The notes under the pieces were generated by a model that was given only the letters and a program-made list of their open reading frames with translations, was not told the origin of the DNA and did not search any database. Both the position numbers and the translations under genes were made by a program. A stretch of 18,796 bases of DNA, taken from assembly GCA_964487155.1 (NCBI GenBank), contig CAZAQB010000063.1:1-18796 (forward strand), read 5' to 3'. Below, one piece after another: positions 12,723 to 18,796 of the stretch; within the stretch, counting starts at the first letter, position 1; every line of letters begins with the position of its first letter. Source of the DNA: CAZAQB01 sp964487155 (GTDB taxonomy: Bacteria > Pseudomonadota > Gammaproteobacteria > Nitrococcales > Nitrococcaceae).

Positions 12723-14711
12723 ATGAGCATCGACGCCCAGGACGACATCCTCAGCGACTTCATGGTGGAGTCGAGGGAAATCCTCGAGGCCCTCGGCGAG
12801 CAGCTGGTGGAGCTGGAGCAGCGGCCCGACGACACTGGCCTGCTGAACGCCGTGTTTCGCAGCTTCCACACCATCAAGGGCGGTGCCGGCTTCCTCAACC
12901 TGGATGCCCTGGTGGACATCTGCCACGCCACCGAGGACATCTTCAACCTGCTGCGCCAGCGCGAGAAGCAGGTCAGCGAGCCGCTCATGGACCAGGTGCT
13001 GCGGGTCCTGGACGAGCTGAACCGCATGTTCGCGGCCCTGGAAGAGGGCCAGCAGCCCACCCCCGCCCCGGCAGCCCTGATCGCTGCCCTGCATGCTCTC
13101 AATGTGCCTGATGCCGGCGCGCCGCCTGCCGAGGCCGCGCCGGCAGCGCCCGCCGCCGCCGGCGACGCCGGGCCCCCCGAGGGCGACGTCAGCGACGCCG
13201 AGTTCGATGCGCTGATGGCCGCTCTGGACGGCGACGAGGCCAGCCCTGGCGCCGCGCCGGCGCAGACCGGGGCGGCTGGCGCAGAGCCTGAGGCCGGCGC
13301 GGCTGCGCCGCCGGCGGCCGCCTCCGACGACGAGATCACCGAACAGGAATTCGACGCCCTGCTGGATGAGCTCTACGGCAAGGGCGGAGTGCCCACCGCC
13401 GGGGCGCCGACGGCGCCGGAACCGGCCTCCGCGCCCGAGGCCAGGGCCGCGGCGGCTGCGCCGCCGGCCGCCGAGCCCAGCCAGGCCGCCGAGGCGGTGG
13501 CCCGCGCCACCAACGCCCGGGCGGAGACCACGGTGCGCGTGGATACCGCCAAGCTGGACGACATCATGAACCTGGTGGGCGAGCTGGTGCTGGTCCGCAA
13601 CCGGCTCAGCACCCTGGGTGGCGACCTGGGCGAGGAGCGCCTGGGCCAGGCGGTGGGCAACCTGGAACTGGTCACCGCGGACCTCCAGGCGGCGGTGATG
13701 AAGACCCGCATGCAGCCCATCCGCAAGGTGTTCGGCCGTTTTCCCCGGCTGGTGCGGGACCTGGGGCGCAGCCTCAACCGGGAGGTGGAACTTACCACCC
13801 GGGGCGAGGACACCGATCTGGACAAGAACCTGGTGGAAGCCCTGGCCGACCCCCTGGTGCACCTGGTGCGCAACGCCGTGGACCATGGTGTGGAGAGCCC
13901 CGAGGAGCGGCTCGCCGCCGGCAAGCCCCGGGCCGGCCAGGTGACCCTGTCGGCAGAGCAGGAAGGCGACCACATCCTCATCAGCATCGCCGACGACGGC
14001 CGGGGCATGGACCCCGAGGCCCTGCGCCGCCACGCCGTCAACAAGGGGGTGCTGGAAGAGGAAGCCGCCCGGCGCCTCACCGAGCAGGAATGCTTCGGGC
14101 TGATCTTCCAGGCCGGCTTCTCCACCAAGAAGGAGATCTCCGACGTCTCCGGCCGCGGCGTGGGCATGGATGTGGTGAAGACCCGCATCGCCCAGCTGAA
14201 CGGCTCGGTGGAGGTGGCCTCCCGGCTCGGCGAGGGCAGCACCATCCGCATCAAGGTGCCGCTGACCCTCGCCATCCTGCCCACCCTGATGGTGCGGGTG
14301 CGCGGGCGCAAGTTCGCCCTGCCCATGTCCGTGGTGCGGGAGATATTCGAGCTCAACGACGCCCGCTCCAACGTGGTGGACGGCCGGCGCACGGTGATGG
14401 TCCGGGAGCGGGCCCTGCCGCTGTTCGTGCTGGGCCGCTGGGTGCAGCAACTGGCGGGCCTGGGCGAGGACGCAGGGGGCGCCGATGGCGCCGACGGCCG
14501 GGGCCAGGTGGTCACCGTCACCATCGGCCACCAGAGCGTGGGATTCCTGGTGGACGAAGTCATCGGCCTGGAGGAAGTGGTAATCAAGCCCCTCGGGGCC
14601 ATGCTCCACGGCCTCCCGGGGCTGGCCGGCTCCACCATCACCGGTGATGGGCGCATTGCCCTGATCGTGGACATCCCCAGCCTGCTCAAGCGCTACGGCG
14701 GCAGCCTTTAG
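12723..14711 (+). CDS. cheA: Chemotaxis histidine kinase CheA
   Basis: CheA phosphorylates itself in response to receptors and passes phosphate to CheY and CheB. The protein has 662 residues. The Hpt (P1) domain carries the active His at residue 49 (FHTIKGGAGFL). P3 starts near 265 (VDTAKLDDIMNLVGELVLV). The ATPase domain has the N box VRNAVDHG (N384), the G1 motif DDGRGMD and GRGVGMDVV. A CheW-like P5 domain ends the protein. Residues about 110-260 are an Ala/Pro-rich linker with no folded P2 domain that I can recognise. Instead it holds two similar short motifs, SDAEFDALMAALDG (157-170) and ITEQEFDALLDELYG (205-219). The ribosome site GGGGG lies just before the ATG. Confidence 0.97.
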   Translation: MSIDAQDDILSDFMVESREILEALGEQLVELEQRPDDTGLLNAVFRSFHTIKGGAGFLNLDALVDICHATEDIFNLLRQREKQVSEPLMDQVLRVLDELNRMFAALEEGQQPTPAPAALIAALHALNVPDAGAPPAEAAPAAPAAAGDAGPPEGDVSDAEFDALMAALDGDEASPGAAPAQTGAAGAEPEAGAAAPPAAASDDEITEQEFDALLDELYGKGGVPTAGAPTAPEPASAPEARAAAAAPPAAEPSQAAEAVARATNARAETTVRVDTAKLDDIMNLVGELVLVRNRLSTLGGDLGEERLGQAVGNLELVTADLQAAVMKTRMQPIRKVFGRFPRLVRDLGRSLNREVELTTRGEDTDLDKNLVEALADPLVHLVRNAVDHGVESPEERLAAGKPRAGQVTLSAEQEGDHILISIADDGRGMDPEALRRHAVNKGVLEEEAARRLTEQECFGLIFQAGFSTKKEISDVSGRGVGMDVVKTRIAQLNGSVEVASRLGEGSTIRIKVPLTLAILPTLMVRVRGRKFALPMSVVREIFELNDARSNVVDGRRTVMVRERALPLFVLGRWVQQLAGLGEDAGGADGADGRGQVVTVTIGHQSVGFLVDEVIGLEEVVIKPLGAMLHGLPGLAGSTITGDGRIALIVDIPSLLKRYGGSL

Positions 14712-14719
14712 AGAACGCC

Positions 14720-15763
14720 ATGGTTCGGGTGCTGATCGTCGACGATTCGGGCTTCTTCAGGCGGCGCATACGCGAACTGCTGGGGTCCGACCCTGGGCTG
14801 CAGGTGGTCGGCGAGGCCGCCGACGGCCGCCAGGCGGTGGAGGCCGTGGAGCAGCTCCATCCAGACGTGGTGACCATGGACGTGGAGATGCCGGTCATGG
14901 ACGGCATCGCCGCCTGCCGGGAGATCATGCGCCGCCGGCGCACGCCGATCCTGATGTTTTCCTCCCTCACCCACGAGGGCGCCCGGGCTACCCTGGACGC
15001 GCTGGAGGCCGGGGCGGTGGATTTTCTGCCCAAGCGCTTCTCCGAGATCGCCCGGGACTCTGAGGAGGCCCGGCGGCGGCTGTGCGAGAAAGTGCGGGCG
15101 GTGGGCCGCGGCCGCTCCGGGATGATCGCCACCGCCCGGCCGCGGCCGGCAGCTCCCGCGCCGGCGCCCCGGCAGGGGCCCGCCCCGGCGCCGGGGCGCT
15201 TCCGGCTGGTGGTGATCGGCACCTCCACCGGCGGCCCGGTGGCCCTGCAGCGGGTGCTGACCCGCCTGCCGGCGAACTTCCCGCTGCCGCTGCTGCTGGT
15301 CCAGCACATGCCCGGCAGCTTCACCCGGGCCTTCGCCGAGCGCCTGAACGGCCTGTGCGCCATCGAAGTGCGCGAGGCCGCCCAGGGTGATCCGTTGCGG
15401 CCCGGCCTGGCCCTGCTCGCCCCCGGCGGCCACCAGATCGGGCTGCGCAACGGCGGCGGCCGGCTGCTCGCCCATGTCTTCGACCTGGGGGAAGAGCAGA
15501 TCTACCGGCCCAGCGTCGATATCGCCTTCCACGAAGCCGCCCGGGTGTACGGCGGCCGGGTGCTGGCGGTGGTGATGACCGGCATGGGGGCCGATGGCTG
15601 CGAAGGCGCCGCGGCGCTGAAGGCGGCCGGCTCGGAGGTCTGGGCCCAGGACGAGGCCAGCAGCGTGATCTGGGGAATGCCCGGAGCGGTGGCCCGGGCC
15701 GGCCACAGCGACCGGCAGCTGTCACTGGACGAGATCGGCCCGGCCCTGGCCAGGCTGAGCTGA
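14720..15763 (+). CDS. cheB: Chemotaxis methylesterase/deamidase CheB
   Basis: CheB demethylates receptor glutamates (and deamidates glutamines) to reset sensitivity; phosphorylation by CheA activates it. The product is 347 residues. The receiver domain (about 1-120) has acidic D8-D9 and phospho-acceptor D54 (VVTMDVEMPVMDG). A Pro/Ala-rich linker (about 138-157) leads to the esterase domain, with catalytic S169 (GTSTGGP), H196 (LVQHMPGSF) and D292 (MTGMGADG). It starts 8 bases after the cheA stop with a modest ribosome site, and parC follows after 2 bases. The partner methyltransferase CheR is not in the window. Confidence 0.97.
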   Translation: MVRVLIVDDSGFFRRRIRELLGSDPGLQVVGEAADGRQAVEAVEQLHPDVVTMDVEMPVMDGIAACREIMRRRRTPILMFSSLTHEGARATLDALEAGAVDFLPKRFSEIARDSEEARRRLCEKVRAVGRGRSGMIATARPRPAAPAPAPRQGPAPAPGRFRLVVIGTSTGGPVALQRVLTRLPANFPLPLLLVQHMPGSFTRAFAERLNGLCAIEVREAAQGDPLRPGLALLAPGGHQIGLRNGGGRLLAHVFDLGEEQIYRPSVDIAFHEAARVYGGRVLAVVMTGMGADGCEGAAALKAAGSEVWAQDEASSVIWGMPGAVARAGHSDRQLSLDEIGPALARLS

Positions 15764-15765
15764 CC

Positions 15766-16572
15766 ATGGTCGCCCCACGCCGACCCGGCCGGGTGTGGAG
15801 CGTCGCCAACCAGAAGGGTGGCGTCGGCAAGACCACCACGGCGGTCAGCCTGGGCGGGCTGGTGGCGCTGCAGGGCGGCCGCGCCCTGCTGGTGGATCTC
15901 GACCCCCACGGCTCCCTGACCAGCTACTTCGGCCATGACCCGGAAACCGTGGCCGGGTCCGTCTACGACCTGTTCCGGGACCCCGGCACCGATCCGCGGA
16001 TGCTGCTGCGGGAAACCGGCGTGGAAGGCCTGGGGCTGCTGCCGGCGGGCACCGCCCAGGCCACCCTGGACCGCCAGCTGGGCGGGCGCGAGGGCATGGG
16101 GCTGGTGATCCGGCGCGCCCTGGAGGCCCTGGCCGACGACTGCGACGTGGTGTTCCTGGACTGCCCGCCCATGCTGGGGGTGCTGATGGTGAACGCCCTG
16201 GCGGCCTGCGATGAGCTGTTGATCCCGGTGCAGACCGAGTTCCTGGCCCTGAAGGGCCTGGAGCGCATGCTCCACACTCTGGCCATGGTGCAGCGCTCCC
16301 GGGGCATGGTGGTGCCCTACCGGGTGGTCCCCACCATGTACGACCAGCGCACCCGGGCCTGCCGGGAGGCCCTGGCGGAGATCCGCCGCAGCCACGGCGC
16401 CCAGGCATGGGACGACGCCATACCCGAGGACACCCAGTTCCGCGACGCCAGCAAGAGCGGCCGCCCGCTGACCGTGCTGCGGCCCTGGGAGCGGGGCAGC
16501 CAGGCCTACCGGCGCCTGCTGGACAGCCTCTGGGCCGCGCCCGCGGCCCGGCAGGTGGCCGGTCATGGCTGA
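15766..16572 (+). CDS. parC: ParA-family ATPase, chemotaxis array partition protein ParC
   Basis: This is a ParA/Soj-type ATPase of 268 residues. In Vibrio the homologue in the same place, named ParC, anchors chemotaxis arrays at the pole and hands them to both daughter cells. The deviant Walker A is KGGVGKTTT with K17 and K22. The switch region is LLVDLDPHGSL and Walker B is VVFLDCPPMLG. Position after cheB and before a CheW-like protein, with no ParB gene nearby, separates it from chromosome-partition ParA. It overlaps parP by 8 bases. The symbol parC follows the Vibrio usage and is unrelated to topoisomerase IV. Confidence 0.88.
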   Translation: MVAPRRPGRVWSVANQKGGVGKTTTAVSLGGLVALQGGRALLVDLDPHGSLTSYFGHDPETVAGSVYDLFRDPGTDPRMLLRETGVEGLGLLPAGTAQATLDRQLGGREGMGLVIRRALEALADDCDVVFLDCPPMLGVLMVNALAACDELLIPVQTEFLALKGLERMLHTLAMVQRSRGMVVPYRVVPTMYDQRTRACREALAEIRRSHGAQAWDDAIPEDTQFRDASKSGRPLTVLRPWERGSQAYRRLLDSLWAAPAARQVAGHG

Positions 16573-17275
16573 GACGGTGGCGGTCAAGCCGCTGCCCGCC
16601 GCCCGGGATGCCCTGCAGGGCTACCTGGACGGCCTGCTGCGGGAGGCCGCCCCTGCGCCGCCCCCGGCAGCGCCCCGGCGCGAGGCGCCGCCACCCGCTA
16701 CCGCCCAGCCGGCGGCGCCCGAGGGCGCCGTCGAGGCGCTGCCCGGGCGTGCCGCCGGCGGCACACCGGAATGGGCCCAGGAGGGTTTCCAGGCGCTGCT
16801 GTTCAACGTCGGGCCGCTGCGCCTGGCGGTGCCCCTGGTGCGGCTGCACGGGGTGCTGCCCTGGCCTGCGACCATCGCCGCCATGCCCGGCCAGCCGTCC
16901 TGGAGCCTGGGCCTGATGCGCCACCGCGAGCGCAACGTTCGGGTGGTGGACACCGCGAGCCTGGTAGGTGTGCCCACCGGCGCCGGCCAGCGCCCGCCGC
17001 CGGCCAATGTGCTCATTGTCGGCGACGGCGGCTGGGGGCTTGCCGCCGACGCCATTGGCGAGGTGCTGCGGCTGGAACCCGCGGAGGTGAAGTGGCGCAG
17101 CGCCCAGGGCCGCCGGCCATGGCTGGCGGGCACGCTGCTGGAGCGGTTGTGCGCACTGCTGGATACGGACGCTTTCGCCGGCATGCTGGCCACGGGGCCG
17201 GCGGTCGGGCAGGCGAGCGCCCGCAACGGGAGAGGCTCACAGACTATCGAGGCCGGCGGAGGCCGCCGGACATAA
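16565..17275 (+). CDS. parP: CheW-like array partner protein ParP
   Basis: The product is 236 residues. The N-terminal third (about 20-70) is rich in Pro and Ala and probably flexible. The rest is a divergent CheW-like domain (about 78-215; FQALLFNVGPLRLAVPLVRL and GLMRHRERNVRVVDTASLVG). In Vibrio, ParP sits between parC and cheW, binds ParC, CheA and receptors, and stabilises polar arrays. The same order here supports that role. Sequence match is by general pattern, so an auxiliary CheW is the alternative. The last 25 or so residues are Gly/Arg-rich and low-complexity. The start overlaps the parC end. Confidence 0.8.
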   Translation: MAETVAVKPLPAARDALQGYLDGLLREAAPAPPPAAPRREAPPPATAQPAAPEGAVEALPGRAAGGTPEWAQEGFQALLFNVGPLRLAVPLVRLHGVLPWPATIAAMPGQPSWSLGLMRHRERNVRVVDTASLVGVPTGAGQRPPPANVLIVGDGGWGLAADAIGEVLRLEPAEVKWRSAQGRRPWLAGTLLERLCALLDTDAFAGMLATGPAVGQASARNGRGSQTIEAGGGRRT

Positions 17276-17289
17276 GGGGAGTGAATGCG

Positions 17290-17769
17290 ATGACTGCAGA
17301 GAAGACCCTGGCGGCGCAGAGCGACGTCAGCCAGTGGGTGACGTTCATAGTGGACGGCGAAACCTATGGCGTGAACGTCATGCAGGTGCAGGAAGTGCTG
17401 CCCCTGTCGGAGATTGCGCCGGTGCCCGGCGCACCGCCCTTTGTGCTGGGCATCATCAACCTGCGGGGCAACGTGGTGACCGTGGTGGACACCCGCATGC
17501 GCTTCGGCCTGCCGCCCCGCGAGGCGGATGACGACAGCCGCATCGTGGTGGTGGAGACCAACGACCAGGTGGCCGGCATCCTGGTGGACGGCGTGGCCGA
17601 GGTGACCTACGTCCGCGACGATCAAGTGGACACCGCGCCGAACGTCGGCAACGACGAGTCCGCCCGTTATATCCAGGGCGTGGTGAGCCGGGAAAAGGAT
17701 CTGCTCATCCTGGTGGACGTGAATCGACTGCTGACCCGGGACGAGTGGCAGGAACTGGCCGCCCTGTAG
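17290..17769 (+). CDS. cheW: Chemotaxis coupling protein CheW
   Basis: CheW links CheA to chemoreceptors in the array. The protein has 159 residues and the complete family pattern: WVTFIVDGETYGVNVMQVQE, then APPFVLGIINLRGNVVTVVD, then GILVDGVAEV and a closing LILVDVNRLL. I chose the ATG at 17290, which has GGGGAG at 17276-17281 eight bases before it. The frame is open far upstream through parP, but that part is a shadow of ParP. It starts 14 bases after parP and is the last chemotaxis gene before the repeat-rich spacer. Confidence 0.97.
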   Translation: MTAEKTLAAQSDVSQWVTFIVDGETYGVNVMQVQEVLPLSEIAPVPGAPPFVLGIINLRGNVVTVVDTRMRFGLPPREADDDSRIVVVETNDQVAGILVDGVAEVTYVRDDQVDTAPNVGNDESARYIQGVVSREKDLLILVDVNRLLTRDEWQELAAL

Positions 17770-17780
17770 GCCGCCTGTTG

Positions 17781-17818
17781 CTCCCCCCGCCCGTGGCGGG
17801 AGAGGGACGGCTGCGGGA
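17781..17818 (+). repeat. GGGAGAGGG-type repeat, copy A
   Basis: A CCCGCC (17786-17791) and GGCGGG (17795-17800) stem is followed by AGAGGGACGGCTGCGGG. It resembles copy B at 17940-17979 in the same orientation: both have a C-rich arm, GCGGGAGAGGG and a G-rich tail. It lies just after the cheW stop and could shield the mRNA end, but no T-run marks it as an intrinsic terminator. Confidence 0.5.
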
Positions 17819-17822
17819 GGTT

Positions 17823-17908
17823 GTAGGTCGGTTGCTCCCGGCAACCGACAGGCGGGGGACGCCGCCACCGCAGGCGCAGATGTCGGCTGCCAGGAGCAGC
17901 CGACCTAC
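17823..17908. repeat. Inverted pair of GTAGGTCGG palindromes
   Basis: The 28 bases at 17823-17850 (starting GTAGGTCGGTTGC) and at 17881-17908 (ending GCAGCCGACCTAC) are inverse copies, matching at 25 of 28 positions. Each is itself a hairpin; for example GTCGGTTGC pairs with GCAACCGAC. A 30-base GC-rich spacer separates them. This is the layout of a REP pair (BIME-like) and differs in sequence from the pair at 404-500. Confidence 0.8.
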
Positions 17909-17939
17909 CGGCTGCAGGCAGCCCAGGGTCGCTCTTACA

Positions 17940-17979
17940 CCCCTCTCCCCTCGCGGGAGAGGGGCTGGGGGAGAGGGGG
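17940..17979 (+). repeat. GGGAGAGGG-type repeat, copy B
   Basis: CCCCTCTCCC (17940-17949) pairs perfectly with GGGAGAGGGG (17955-17964) around CTCGC, and a second G-rich block, CTGGGGGAGAGGGGG, follows. From memory, strings of this type are dispersed between genes in many proteobacteria. No T-run follows, so a terminator role is doubtful. Confidence 0.6.
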
Positions 17980-18136
17980 AATGACCGACCCCGGCGACCG
18001 GCGCCAGCCGGGCGGCCGCCAACCCAATGGCGAGCCGGAGCGGGTATGTGATCGGCTTGTGCCGACCAGGGACGTAAAATGAGCGCTCAAAGAGGCCAGG
18101 ATGAAGTGTTCGCGGCAGCGCTAGCGCGCAGCCGCC

Positions 18137-18142
18137 TATAAT
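18137..18142 (+). promoter_or_regulatory. Possible -10 box with adjacent dyad
   Basis: A perfect TATAAT stands in otherwise GC-rich sequence 13 bases before the ATG of the small ORF at 18155. No good -35 is present at the right distance. A dyad, GCGGC-A-GCGC-TA-GCGC-GCA-GCCGC (18112-18135), occupies the place where a -35 would be, which could mark an operator. The predicted start would leave almost no leader before the ATG. Confidence 0.25.
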
Positions 18143-18154
18143 GGCGGGCGAGCC

Positions 18155-18337
18155 ATGGCCGACCTGGACCGGGTAGAACCCACCCACGCGCCGCCGGGGC
18201 TGCGCCCCCGGGACCGTGCCCCGGATCGCCGGCGGCGCGATCCGGAGCCGCCGCGCCAGCCGCGCCCTGACGACCTCACCGACGACGCCGCGGCGCCCGG
18301 AGACGATACCGCCCCCCTGGTGGACGACTACGCTTGA
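18155..18337 (+). CDS. Small acidic/proline-rich hypothetical protein
   Basis: This 60-residue ORF encodes a likely disordered protein. The first half is rich in Pro and Arg (about 10-37). The second half is acidic, with DDLTDDAAAPGDDTAPLVDD, and it ends in YA. Codon use is as GC-rich at third positions as that of the neighbours. Its TGA ends one base before the ATG of the DUF2802 gene, which suggests coupled translation and supports it being real. There is no strong ribosome site. I do not recognise a domain and assign no function. It could be a conserved small protein of the chemotaxis operon or a chance frame. Confidence 0.5.
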   Translation: MADLDRVEPTHAPPGLRPRDRAPDRRRRDPEPPRQPRPDDLTDDAAAPGDDTAPLVDDYA

Positions 18338-18338
18338 G

Positions 18339-18728
18339 ATGATCCCGATCTGGATAGGCTTTGCCGCCGCCCTGGGCCTGGGAGCCCTGGCGCTGGCCGT
18401 GGTGCTGTGGCGCCGCGTCGCGACCCTGCAGGCCCGCGTCGACGCCGCCGAGGCCCGCCTGGGCCAGGTCGGCGAGTACTTCAGCGGCCTGACTGCCGGC
18501 GCCGTCGGCCAGGGCCGGCGCCTGGCCCAGGTGGACCAGGACCTGGCGCGGCTGCGCGACCGCCTGGAGCAGGTGGCCACCCACGAGCCCGGCGGCGCCG
18601 CCTTCGAGCAGGCCATCCGCATGGCCCGCAACGGCAACCCCCCCGAGGAGATCATGTCCGCCTGCGGCCTGAGCCGCATGGAAGCGGACTTGGTGGTGAC
18701 CCTGCATCGGGACGGTACAGGGGACTGA
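18339..18728 (+). CDS. DUF2802 membrane protein of the flagellar/chemotaxis cluster
   Basis: The product is 129 residues. A single N-terminal membrane helix (about 2-24, IPIWIGFAAALGLGALALAV) is followed by a probable coiled coil (about 25-85) and a conserved-looking C-terminal segment, ARNGNPPEEIMSACGLSRME, that resembles a small helix-turn-helix. This layout fits DUF2802 proteins, which end the cheW operon in Vibrio and relatives; the exact role is not known to me. The frame is open back to 18216, but the upstream part overlaps the small ORF and is not hydrophobic, so I start at the ATG at 18339. Its ribosome site is weak, consistent with coupling to the upstream ORF. Confidence 0.85.
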   Translation: MIPIWIGFAAALGLGALALAVVLWRRVATLQARVDAAEARLGQVGEYFSGLTAGAVGQGRRLAQVDQDLARLRDRLEQVATHEPGGAAFEQAIRMARNGNPPEEIMSACGLSRMEADLVVTLHRDGTGD

Positions 18729-18748
18729 TGCGGGGAGAGTCAGCCACA

Positions 18749-18771
18749 GATGAACGCTGATGGACGCAGAT
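18749..18771 (+). repeat. GATGAACRCN decamer repeat, copy 2
   Basis: After CCACA come GATGAACGCT (18749), GATGGACGCA (18759) and the start of a third unit, GAT (18769), again with a 10-base period. It is the same family and orientation as the stretch at 4941-4970. It lies 20 bases after the DUF2802 stop. The remaining bases to the window end (18772-18796) show nothing I can identify. Confidence 0.7.
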
Positions 18772-18796
18772 CAAGGCCATGTTTACGCCCCTTTGA

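Larger units (their letters stand above)
17770..18154. other. Repeat-rich spacer after cheW
   Basis: No clear gene is seen. From left to right it holds a CCCGCC-CGT-GGCGGG hairpin (17786-17800) in a GGGAGAGGG-type repeat, a pair of inverted GTAGGTCGG elements (17823-17908), a second GGGAGAGGG-type palindrome (17940-17964), about 110 bases of unique GC-rich sequence, a dyad (18112-18135) and a TATAAT box (18137-18142). A 20-codon ORF (18079-18141) is too short to judge. Confidence 0.7.

Noticed and set aside
16771..17289. Long N-terminal extension of cheW
   Set aside because: The extension is a shadow of parP. The ATG at 17290 has a good ribosome site and gives normal CheW length.
17940..17979. 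Intrinsic terminator for the cheW operon
   Set aside because: The hairpin is strong, but G-rich sequence rather than a T-run follows, so it fits a dispersed repeat better.
18079..18141. A 20-codon ORF (MSAQRGQDEVFAAALARSRL)
   Set aside because: It is too short to judge; it includes a rare AGA codon and ends inside the TATAAT box. It is not supported as a gene.
18216..18338. N-terminal extension of the DUF2802 protein
   Set aside because: It overlaps the small ORF out of frame and would put 41 polar residues before the membrane helix.
1..18796. CRISPR arrays, tRNA or rRNA genes, transposase genes
   Set aside because: No regularly spaced direct repeats with unique spacers, no tRNA- or rRNA-like segments and no transposase reading frame were seen.

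Overview
The window is one large block of polar-type flagellar and chemotaxis genes, all on the + strand, from a very GC-rich gammaproteobacterium. Gene order and protein features (FlhF/FlhG, CheZ, a ParA-like ATPase beside a CheW-like partner, a DUF2802 protein, an RpoN-type promoter) match the cluster known from Vibrio, Pseudomonas and Ectothiorhodospiraceae-like bacteria. An Ectothiorhodospiraceae/Chromatiales relative is plausible, but the sequence alone does not fix the genus.

Layout: 1-53 is the tail of an upstream gene, probably fliK. 54-727 is a long gene-free stretch with REP-like palindromes, ending in a near-perfect sigma-54 promoter (669-685). 728-4905 encodes the switch complex and export gate: fliL, fliM, fliN, fliO, fliP, fliQ, fliR, packed with short spacers or overlaps. 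4906-5121 holds a decamer repeat and a 100-N assembly gap. 5122-8385 is flhB and flhA. 8424-11441 is flhF, flhG (fleN) and fliA: placement and number of the flagellum, then the late sigma factor. 11485-17769 is the chemotaxis set cheY, cheZ, cheA, cheB, parC, parP, cheW, with a candidate FliA (sigma-28) promoter inside the 3' end of fliA. 17770-18154 is a mosaic of inverted repeats. A small acidic ORF and a DUF2802 gene (18155-18728) follow, then a second copy of the decamer repeat near the window end.

How it works together: RpoN, with a FleQ-type activator not in this window, would drive fliL and the basal-body/export genes. FlhF and FlhG set one polar flagellum. FliA then switches on late genes, including the che set through the promoter just upstream of cheY. 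CheA phosphorylates CheY, which binds FliM; CheZ removes the phosphate; CheB adapts receptors. ParC and ParP hold the receptor array at the flagellated pole.

I see no wholly unknown system. The points most worth following are two FliM/CheZ-like short motifs in the CheA linker where a P2 domain would normally sit, the promoters embedded in coding sequence, the small acidic ORF before DUF2802, and the accumulation of several unrelated palindromic repeat families at the two ends of the cluster. No reading frame looked broken. The only sequence defect is the N gap between fliR and flhB.
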